Assembly: GCA_964477275.1 (NCBI GenBank)
Contig: CAYZDV010000043.1
Coordinates: 1-14,622 of the forward strand
Direction: 5' to 3'
From: CAYZDV01 sp964477275
Lineage (GTDB): Bacteria > Acidobacteriota > Aminicenantia > Aminicenantales > Aminicenantaceae
DNA: 14,622 bases
Each line of letters opens with the position of its first letter. Position 1 is the first letter of the stretch. The notes under the pieces are model-generated. The model saw only the letters and a list, made by a program, of their open reading frames with translations. It was not told the origin of the DNA and did no database searches. Below are positions 1-7,000 of the stretch, one piece after another. A program made the translations under genes and the position numbers.

Positions 1-13
1 TCCATAAAATAAC

Positions 14-32
14 ATACCGCCTTAGTCGGTAT
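14..32. other. Short hairpin at window start, possible terminator of an upstream gene
   Basis: A 6-bp perfect inverted repeat (ATACCG, 7-nt loop, CGGTAT) is followed by CTTTCC. It has only a weak pyrimidine tail, so a terminator role for a gene left of the window is a guess. The first 40 bases show no coding signal. Confidence 0.25.
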
Positions 33-39
33 CTTTCCT

Positions 40-291
40 GTCATTCCCACGCATTTAGTAAATTGACATAACCATATAGTGTTGTCATTCCCGCGCAGGC
101 GGGAATCCAGGGTTTCCTGTGTAAACAGGAATCCACTTCCTTTTTATAGTTCCCTGCTTTCGCAGGGACAACGTCTGGATTCCTGCACCCGCCTTCACGG
201 GCACAAGCTTTCGCAGGAATGACGATTCTTGTCCATGCCTGCACAGACACCGGGCCCAGCCTTCCTGGGCACAAGCCCGCGCAGGAATGAC
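40..291. repeat. Cluster of inverted GTCATTCC-type palindromic repeats
   Basis: The segment holds two forward copies of a GTCATTCC(C)-type end (40-53 and 84-95) and two reverse copies, CGCAGGAATGAC (212-223 and 280-291). One copy forms a perfect 8-bp hairpin: ATTCCCGC at 87-94 and GCGGGAAT at 99-106, with loop GCAG. Further partial copies sit between them (GGAATCC, GGATTCC, TTCGCAGG). This is the REP/MITE-like intergenic family found in many bacterial genomes, whose spurious translations give peptides such as PACAGMT. The apparent minus-strand reading frame over 41-274 is such an artefact and is not called as a gene. The cluster ends about 36 bp before the -35 box of the csoR promoter. Confidence 0.8.
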
Positions 292-327
292 AAAAAGGGG
301 ACTTTGACGTTACCCTCCGTCAACCTC

Positions 328-357
328 TTGACATACCATAGTAGGGTAGGGTATAAT
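328..357 (+). promoter_or_regulatory. Sigma70-type promoter of the csoR-copA operon
   Basis: A perfect -35 box TTGACA (328-333) and a perfect -10 box TATAAT (352-357) are separated by 18 bp. Transcription would begin near 364, giving a leader of roughly 37 nt before the first start codon at 401. Such a consensus promoter is expected to be strong when not repressed. An operator-like palindrome lies across the spacer, as expected for a metal-derepressed promoter. Confidence 0.85.
333..354. promoter_or_regulatory. Putative CsoR operator overlapping the promoter
   Basis: A 22-nt inverted repeat with the pattern ATACCnTA, 6 nt, TAnGGTAT occupies the spacer and the first bases of the -10 box. It includes G runs (GGG twice). 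CsoR-family repressors bind pseudo-palindromic sites with G/C tracts flanked by AT-rich ends, often written as TACC...GGTA. The site lies directly upstream of csoR, so autoregulation is the natural reading: apo-CsoR blocks RNA polymerase and Cu(I) releases it. The palindrome is seen in the sequence; its assignment to CsoR is inference from position and form. Confidence 0.7.
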
Positions 358-400
358 GATAAAGCTCAAGCAAAGCTCCGAAAGAAAGGAGGTTTTGAAA

Positions 401-478
401 ATGTTTGAAAGTCATGGGGTTAAAAGGACCTTCTTTCCTGAAGAGAAACGCAGATTTTCTTTAGGGAGGCGAGAATGA
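401..478 (+). CDS. 25-aa small ORF leading the csoR operon, function unknown
   Basis: This is a short frame in the operon leader. A full Shine-Dalgarno AAAGGAGG (385-392) lies 8 nt before ATG 401. The stop TGA (476-478) overlaps the csoR start as ATGA. The 25-residue peptide begins MFESHGVKRTFF and ends SLGRRE; it is basic (K8 R9, K16 R17 R18, R23 R24), with no Cys and only the initial Met. The csoR ribosome binding site (AGGGAGG, 463-469) lies inside it, so translation of this ORF could open or couple csoR initiation. I recognise no family. It may be a leader peptide, a small protein, or a by-product of a strong SD. The case rests on the SD, spacing and overlap, not on homology. Confidence 0.5.
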   Translation: MFESHGVKRTFFPEEKRRFSLGRRE

Positions 479-759
479 ACGAACAGCCAACAACCCATTT
501 TGAAGAGATCGTCTCCCTGAAAAGGATCGAGGGGCAGATAAGGGGCATTCAGAAGATGATCGAGGAGAAGCGCTACTGCATCGATATCCTGACCCAGCTT
601 TCCTCCATCACCGGCGCCATCAGGCGCGTCGAAGAGAATATCCTCAACCGTCATCTCCGGGGCTGTGTCCGCGAGTCGTTCAACGAGGGAAGTAAGGAAG
701 ACCGAGAGAAGAAGATCGATGAGGTCATCGAAGTCCTCCAGAAATTCAGAAAATATTGA
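475..759 (+). CDS. csoR: CsoR-family copper-sensing transcriptional repressor
   Basis: This 94-residue all-helical DUF156-type protein (CsoR/RcnR/FrmR superfamily) has the usual family length. The Cu(I) ligand set of CsoR proteins is present: Cys35 in KRYCIDIL, and His60 with Cys64 in NRHLRGC (HxxxC). This matches the C-H-C trigonal site of the Mycobacterium tuberculosis protein and argues for copper rather than Ni/Co or formaldehyde sensing. The start at 475 has AGGGAGG 5 nt upstream and overlaps the small ORF stop. copA begins 10 nt after its stop, so the two are surely co-transcribed. It probably represses its own promoter at 328-357 through the palindrome there and dissociates on Cu(I) binding. 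Confidence 0.93.
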   Translation: MNEQPTTHFEEIVSLKRIEGQIRGIQKMIEEKRYCIDILTQLSSITGAIRRVEENILNRHLRGCVRESFNEGSKEDREKKIDEVIEVLQKFRKY

Positions 760-769
760 GGGAGTTTGC

Positions 770-3436
770 ATGGCGAAAGATCCGGTGTGCAGAATGGAAC
801 TCAGGGAAGAGCAGGCAGCCGCCACATCATTCCATGAAGGAAAGACATATTATTTTTGCGGCCGATCCTGCAAGATGAAATTCGACGAGAACCCGGAGAA
901 ATACATGAAACATGAAGAAGCAGAAGACGAGAAACAGGATGCGAAAGAAGCTCAGGCCATTGAGGAAGAAGAGCCCGGGCTCGATGAAGCACCCGGAAAA
1001 GCAGAAAGGATCGACCTGCCCATCGTGGGCATGAGCTGCGCCACTTGCGCCTCCTCCATTCAGAAAAGCCTGGCCAGTATCAAAGGAGTCGATAAGGCCA
1101 ATGTCAATTTCGCCACATCCAGGGCCACGGTGCTCTATCAGCCGCGGCTGGTCAAGCCCCGGGACCTGATCAGAACGGTGAGAAAAAGCGGCTACGATGT
1201 GGGCACCGCTTCGGTGGAGATCCCCATCCAGGGCATGCAGTGCGCCTCCTGCGTCAGGAATATCGAGCGCGAGCTTCTGCGGATGAGGGGAGTGATGAGA
1301 GCTTCGGTCAACCTGGCCACAGAGAGGGCCAGTGTGGAGTATATCCCGGCGGAGACGAGCTTCTCGGAAATCAAAAGGGCCATCGAAAAGGCCGGCTACC
1401 GCGTCCTCCATGTTCCAGCCGAGGAGGAAGCGGAAGATGTGGAACGGACCGTCCGGGAGAAAGAATACAGGAAGCTCAGAGTGAAGTTCTTCGCTGGCCT
1501 GGCCCTCGGAATTGTCATCCTCCTCGGAAGTGCCCCTCGTCTTTTTCCCTGGGTTCCGGACATGCTGAACAACTTCTTTGTCCTCTGGCTGCTGGCCACG
1601 CCCGTCCAGTTCTGGATCGGCTGGCAGTTCTACAGGGGCGCCTGGAGCGCCTTCCGGCACAGGAATGCCGACATGAACACCCTGATCGCGGTCGGCACCT
1701 CGGCGGCTTACCTTTACAGTGCGGTGGCCGCACTTTTTCCGGGTATCTTTGAGAGAGGAGGCCTGAGGCCGGAAGTCTATTTTGATACTTCAGCCATCAT
1801 CATCGTTCTGATTCTCCTCGGCCGGCTGCTCGAAGCCAGGGCCAAAGGCCGGACTTCAGAAGCGATCCGCAAGCTGGCCGGGCTGCGGCCGAAAACAGCC
1901 CGGGTGATCAGAGACGGCAGAGAAGTCGATATTCTGGTCGAGGAAGTCGTGGTGGGCGACGAGGTTGTGGTCAGGCCCGGAGAGAGAATTCCGGTCGACG
2001 GTGTGGTGACAAAAGGAAGGTCGACCGTGGATGAATCCATGATCACCGGCGAGAGCATGCCTGTCGAAAAGGATGTCGGGGATGACACCATCGGCGCCAC
2101 CATCAACAGGACCGGAAGCTTCCAGTTTCGGGCAACCAAGGTCGGAAAGGACACCGCTCTGGCCCAGATCATCAAGCTGGTCGAGGAAGCCCAGGGTTCC
2201 AAAGCGCCCATCCAGAGGCTGGCCGATGTCATCGCCGGCTATTTCGTTCCGGTGGTGATTTCGGTGGCCATCGCCACTTTCATCGTCTGGTTCAATTTCG
2301 GGCCGCGGCCCTCGCTGACCTTCGCGCTCCTGAATTTCGTGGCGGTGATGATCATCGCCTGCCCCTGTGCCCTCGGTCTGGCCACGCCGACAGCGGTCAT
2401 GGTGGGCACGGGCAGGGGAGCGGAGAACGGTATCCTGATCAAGGGAGGAGAAAGCCTGGAAACGGTTCACAAGCTCAACACCATTGTTTTCGATAAAACG
2501 GGCACCCTGACCGAGGGAGAGCCCGAGGTGACCGATATCATCTTCCTCAACCCTTACACTGAACAGGATATCCTGAGGTATGCGGCCAGTGCCGAGAGAG
2601 GCTCGGAGCATCCTCTGGGTGAAGCCATCGTCCGCACGGCCAGAGAGAGACAGGTTGAACTCGAGGACCCAAAGAGCTTCAATGCGCTCGAGGGTCACGG
2701 CATCGAGGCCGAGGTGGACGGTGTTCCGGTCCTTCTCGGCAATTCCCGGTTGATGAGAGAGAAGAAAATCGGAATCAAAGAACTTGAGCCCCGGGCAGAA
2801 TCCCTGGCCCTGGATGGAAAAACGCCCGTCTATGTGGCCTTGGGAGGGCGGGCAGCCGGACTCATCGCAGTGGCCGACACGCTGAAGGAAAATTCCGTTC
2901 AGGCTGTTGAGAGGCTGAAGAGAATGGGCTTTGAGGTGGTCATGCTCACCGGAGACGACCGCCGCACCGCTCAGGCCATCGCCCGCAAAGCGGGAATCGA
3001 GAGGATCCTCTCTGAAGTCCTTCCCGAAGACAAGGTCCATGAGATCAAAAGGCTCCAGTCCGGGGGAAAAAAGGTGGCCATGGTCGGCGATGGCATCAAC
3101 GATGCACCGGCCCTGGCCCAGGCCGACGTGGGCATCGCCATCGGCTCCGGCACCGATGTGGCCATGGAAGCCTCGGATATCACTCTGATCAAGGACGACC
3201 TTCAGGGTGTGGTTTCGGCCATCGAGCTCAGCCGGAAGACCATCCGGGTCATCAAGCAGAACCTCTTCTGGGCCTTCTTCTACAACACGGCCGGCATTCC
3301 GATTGCTGCCGGCGTCCTCTATCCCTTTTTCGGGATTCTCCTCAACCCGATTTTTGCTTCAGCAGCCATGGCCTTGAGCTCGATCTCTGTGGTCTCCAAT
3401 TCTTTGAGGCTGAGAAAAGTCAAGCTGATTTCCTGA
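770..3436 (+). CDS. copA: Cu(I)-exporting P1B-type ATPase CopA with YHS and two HMA domains
   Basis: This 888-aa inner-membrane ATPase pumps Cu(I) from cytosol to periplasm. I take ATG 770 as the start: GAGGGAG (758-764) lies 5 nt upstream, and the longer in-frame extension to 665 only overlaps csoR. Domains in order: YHS/TRASH-like module (1-47; C7 in DPVCRM, C30, C34); acidic linker (48-80); HMA1 with GMSCATC (87-93); HMA2 with GMQCASC (155-161); membrane helices from about 240; actuator TGE (426-428); Cu-site CPC (531-533); phosphorylation DKTGT (575-579); P1B HP signature in SEHPLG (H614 P615); hinge GDGINDAP (773-780); YN (838-839) and M867xxxS871 in the last helices, completing the CPC/YN/MxxSS Cu(I) set. 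All catalytic residues are present. It is slightly longer than usual because of the YHS domain. Operon with csoR and the downstream cupredoxin. Confidence 0.95.
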   Translation: MAKDPVCRMELREEQAAATSFHEGKTYYFCGRSCKMKFDENPEKYMKHEEAEDEKQDAKEAQAIEEEEPGLDEAPGKAERIDLPIVGMSCATCASSIQKSLASIKGVDKANVNFATSRATVLYQPRLVKPRDLIRTVRKSGYDVGTASVEIPIQGMQCASCVRNIERELLRMRGVMRASVNLATERASVEYIPAETSFSEIKRAIEKAGYRVLHVPAEEEAEDVERTVREKEYRKLRVKFFAGLALGIVILLGSAPRLFPWVPDMLNNFFVLWLLATPVQFWIGWQFYRGAWSAFRHRNADMNTLIAVGTSAAYLYSAVAALFPGIFERGGLRPEVYFDTSAIIIVLILLGRLLEARAKGRTSEAIRKLAGLRPKTARVIRDGREVDILVEEVVVGDEVVVRPGERIPVDGVVTKGRSTVDESMITGESMPVEKDVGDDTIGATINRTGSFQFRATKVGKDTALAQIIKLVEEAQGSKAPIQRLADVIAGYFVPVVISVAIATFIVWFNFGPRPSLTFALLNFVAVMIIACPCALGLATPTAVMVGTGRGAENGILIKGGESLETVHKLNTIVFDKTGTLTEGEPEVTDIIFLNPYTEQDILRYAASAERGSEHPLGEAIVRTARERQVELEDPKSFNALEGHGIEAEVDGVPVLLGNSRLMREKKIGIKELEPRAESLALDGKTPVYVALGGRAAGLIAVADTLKENSVQAVERLKRMGFEVVMLTGDDRRTAQAIARKAGIERILSEVLPEDKVHEIKRLQSGGKKVAMVGDGINDAPALAQADVGIAIGSGTDVAMEASDITLIKDDLQGVVSAIELSRKTIRVIKQNLFWAFFYNTAGIPIAAGVLYPFFGILLNPIFASAAMALSSISVVSNSLRLRKVKLIS

Positions 3437-3449
3437 AAGGAGAACTGGG

Positions 3450-3824
3450 ATGACAGCAAATGTTATCGTCACTGCGGCTGGAGTATTGCTCATCATCCTC
3501 GTCAACTGGTATTTCTTTTTCTCGAAAACGAAAGAGACCCATGCCTCTTCGGAGGGAAGCAGTCTCCAGGAAGTCAGGATCAGGGTCAAAGGAGGATACG
3601 ACCCTGATGTGATCGTGGTGAAGAAAGGGGTACCCGTGCGTTTGAATTTTTATCGGGAGGAGACCGCCGACTGTTCGGATACTATCGTCTTCGGCGATTT
3701 CAACATACGCAAGCCACTTCCCGCGTTCAGGACAACACCGGTTGAGTTCACTCCGGAGAAGGAAGGGGAGTATGTCTTTACCTGCGGGATGGGAATGCTC
3801 AGAGGGAAGCTGATCGTCCGATGA
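3450..3824 (+). CDS. Membrane-anchored cupredoxin, CupA-like Cu(I) chaperone
   Basis: This 124-aa protein has one N-terminal membrane helix (about 5-24) and a cupredoxin domain (about 38-124). The start has AAAGGAG (3436-3442) 7 nt upstream and lies 13 nt after copA, so it belongs to the cop operon. Probable ligands are Cys75 (ADCSD) and the C-terminal CGMGM motif with Cys112, Met114 and Met116. No His-rich type I blue-copper site is visible, so a Cu(I)-handling role is more likely than electron transfer. From memory, length, anchor, operon position and ligand spacing closely resemble Streptococcus pneumoniae CupA (Cys74, Cys111, Met113, Met115), which feeds Cu(I) to CopA. Which side of the membrane it faces is uncertain: lysines 26 and 28 just after the helix favour a cytosolic domain by the positive-inside rule. 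Confidence 0.75.
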   Translation: MTANVIVTAAGVLLIILVNWYFFFSKTKETHASSEGSSLQEVRIRVKGGYDPDVIVVKKGVPVRLNFYREETADCSDTIVFGDFNIRKPLPAFRTTPVEFTPEKEGEYVFTCGMGMLRGKLIVR

Positions 3825-3852
3825 ATCCTTCATCGCCAGTTAAAGGAGGGAG

Positions 3853-3901
3853 GCTGTTTTTTACCCGGTGTATAAGGTCTTGCAATAAGGAAAAAAACAG
3901 C
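3853..3901. repeat. Inverted repeat downstream of the cop operon
   Basis: A perfect 10-bp inverted repeat, GCTGTTTTTT (3853-3862) and AAAAAACAGC (3892-3901), is separated by 29 nt. It lies 28 nt after the cupredoxin stop, where a terminator is expected. The stem is AT-rich and the T tract sits in the left arm rather than after the stem, so it is not a textbook intrinsic terminator. It could end transcription weakly, be a protein site or act as an mRNA-stabilising structure. Confidence 0.4.
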
Positions 3902-3902
3902 G

Positions 3903-4027
3903 CAGGGGCAAAATTATTGACCCTAAATACTATTATTATGATAGATTTTAGTGATAATATATAATTTCATTTAAGTTATGTTTTTTCGCAACAAAGTCCA
4001 TACAACAAGGAAGGCGCATAAGTACTC
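3903..4027 (+). promoter_or_regulatory. AT-rich intergenic stretch with candidate cus promoter
   Basis: The stretch before cusA is markedly AT-rich. It contains a TTGACC box (3917-3922), a GATAAT (3953-3958) and a perfect TATAAT (3960-3965), but no pair of -35 and -10 boxes has a good 16-18 bp spacing, so the exact promoter is unresolved. No clear CsoR-type or CueR/CusR-type operator is visible. The cusA SD (AAGGAAGG, 4007-4014) lies here, 13 nt before ATG, which is longer than ideal. Confidence 0.35.
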
Positions 4028-7000
4028 ATGCTGAATTCCATCATAAAATTCTTTCTTGAAAACAAGTTAATAACCTTCCTGATGCTCCTGTTGCTTGCAG
4101 GATGGGGCATTGCCACTGCTCCTTTCAACTGGAATATAACATTCCTGCCACGTGACCCGGTGCCAGTTGATGCCATCCCTGATATTGGCGAAAACCAGCA
4201 GATTGTGTTCACTGAGTGGATGGGACGCAGTCCCCAGGACATAGAAGACCAGATAACCTATCCCCTCACCACATCTTTGATCGGGATGCCCGGAGTGAAA
4301 AGCATCCGCAGCACTTCCATGTTTGGATTCTCCAGCATCTACATCATTTTTGACGAAAGCGTGGAATATTACTGGAGCCGCTCGCGAGTTCTGGAAAAGC
4401 TGAACTCCCTTCCCTCTGATTTACTGCCGCCGGGTGTGACTCCCGTGCTCGGCCCGGATGCCACCGCCCTGGGACAGATTTTCTGGTACACTCTCGAAGG
4501 CCGCGACCAAAACGGTGAACCTGCCGGCGGCTGGGACTTGCATGAACTGCGCGCCATTCAGGATTTCTATGTACGTTACGCCCTGATGTCAGCAGAAGGC
4601 GTCTCAGAAGTGGCGTCAGTCGGCGGCTTTGTCAAGGAGTACCAGGTTGACCTCGACCCGGCAGCGATGAGAGCGCACAGGGTGAGTATGATGGAAGCGG
4701 TGGAGGCTCTGCGGAAAAGCAATCAGGATGTCGGAGCCAATACCGTGGAATTCAACCTGGTGGAATATTATGTGCGGGGATTGGGCTATGTGAAGTCTCT
4801 GGATGACATTGAACAGGCTGTGGTAAAGGTCAACGACAACATCCCCATCCGCATCATGGATATCGCGAGGGTCAACATCGGCCCTTCCCCGCGAAGCCAC
4901 AGCGGCATTCTGGACAAAGGAGGCGCAGAAGCCGTGGGGGGCGTTGTGGTGGCGCGCTATGGAGAAAATCCTCTCAAGGTTATTCAAAACGTCAAAATGA
5001 AAATAGAGGAAATCTCTTCCGGTCTTCCCTCCAGAAGCCTGGAGGACGGACGTATCAGCCGGGTTACCATCGTTCCCTTTTACGACCGCACCCAACTCAT
5101 CTATGAAACCCTGGGCACGCTCTATGAAGCCATCAGCCTGCAGATACTCATCACCATCATTGTCATTATTGTCATGGTGTTTCACCTGCGCACGTCCTTA
5201 ATGATATCCGGCCTCCTGCCGCTGGCCGTACTGATGTGCTTTATCATGATGAAATACCTGAGGGTGGACGCCAATATCGTGGCGCTTTCCGGAATCGCAA
5301 TTGCCATCGGCACCATGGTTGATTTAGGGATCATATTGAGCGAAAACATCCTCCGCCATCAAAAGGAAGCTCCCCGGGACCAGCCCCTGCTCACCACGGT
5401 GTACAATGCTTCTACCGAAGTTTCTTCGGCTATCCTGACAGCAGTCTCCACCACCATCGTCAGTTTCCTGCCCGTATTCACCCTGCAGGCTGCCGAAGGA
5501 AAGCTTTTCAGGCCACTGGCTTTTACCAAAACCTTTGCGCTCGCGGCAGCCCTCATCATCACCCTTCTGATGATACCAGCTTTTGCCCACTGGCTCCTTT
5601 CGCTCCGGATCAGTAAAAAGCGACAGCTTGTCTTCTGGAATGCGCTCCTTGTTGCCTGCGGTTTTCTGTCATTGTTCTTTCTGCCCTGGGCCGGCCTGGT
5701 GCTGATGGCCCTGGGAGCAAATAACCTTCTTGCTTCTTCAGTGAGATTGCCGGCCAGGGCCAAGTGGTATCAAGTTCATTACAAAACCATCAATATCATC
5801 ATCATTGCGCTGGCTGTCTCCTGGCTGCTCGCATCAGAATGGGTTCCCTTAGGTGTGGATCATAGTCCGGTTATTAATCTCCTGTTTATCCTTCTTATTA
5901 TCGGTCTGGTTCTGGGCAGCTTCAGGGTGTTCATCCATAATTATCCCCGTCTTCTCGGCTGGTGCCTGAAAAACAAGGTAAAGTTCCTGCTTCTTCCGGC
6001 ATTCATCATTTTATTAGGAATAAATATCTGGCTCGGTTCTGATAAAATTTTCGCTTTTGCCGCCAAGAGTTTCGACAGGCTGGGATGGAACATCCGCACC
6101 GCTTCCATCTGGAGGGCGCTGGTGCATACTTTCCCTGGAATGGGGAGAGAATTCATGCCGGCGCTGGACGAGGGAGCCTTTCTCTTGATGCCCACCTCGA
6201 TGCCTCATTCAGGAGTGGAAGCCAACCTGGAATACCTCAAGCAGCTCGACAGGCGGGTCCAGGCCATTCCGGAAGTGGAAACAGTTGTCGGCAAAGCAGG
6301 CCGGGTGGAAAGCGCCCTCGACCCCGCTCCAATCTCGATGTTCGAGAATATCATACTCTACAAAAGCGAATACAAGACCGACGAGAACGGTTACCCGGTG
6401 CGATTTAAAGTAAATAAGAACGGAGAGTTTATCAGGGATGAAAACGGCAACCTCATTCCTGACAGAAGGGGCAGCTATTACCGTCAATGGCGGGAACACA
6501 TCAAATCTCCAGATGACATATGGAACGAAATCACGAAAGCCACCAGCAGTATTCCGGGAGTTACCTCAGCCCCAAAACTGCAACCTATTGAAACACGCCT
6601 GGTCATGCTGCAAACCGGCATGCGCGCTCCGATTGGTCTGAAGGTTTACGGGCCTGATTTGAAAACGATCGAGGAATTCAGCCTGAATCTGGAACAAATT
6701 CTTCCGGAAGTGCCTTCTGTAAAACCGGAATCCGTGTTTGCCGACCGCAGCCTGGGTAAGCCTTACCTTGAAATAAACCTTGACCGGAGAGCCATGGCGC
6801 GGCACGGTCTGAACGTGGGCGATGTGCAGCACTACATAGAATTTGCCCTGGGCGGCATGGCGCTCACTACCACCGTGGAAGGCCGGGAGCGTTTCAACAT
6901 CCGCGGCCGCTACGCCCGGGAATGGCGGGATAACCCGGAAATGATGAAACGCATTCTCATCCCTACACCAACAGGAGCCCAGATTCCACTCGGAGAGATG

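Noticed and set aside
41..274. Minus-strand 77-codon reading frame
   Set aside because: It lies wholly within the palindromic repeat cluster; its peptides (VIPAKAG, PACAGMT) are the known spurious translation of this repeat type, and there is no ribosome binding site.
665..769. N-terminal extension of copA by 35 codons into csoR
   Set aside because: The extension is out-of-frame csoR sequence of low-complexity Arg/Ser type. ATG 770 has a good SD and gives a natural YHS-domain start.
412..1660. Long minus-strand frames opposite csoR and copA
   Set aside because: They are shadows of strongly supported + strand genes with full catalytic motifs, and their sequences match no recognisable family.
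3861..3881. TACCC...AAGGT resemblance to a CsoR site near the end of the cop operon
   Set aside because: The halves are not symmetric beyond a few bases, and no promoter boxes lie around it.
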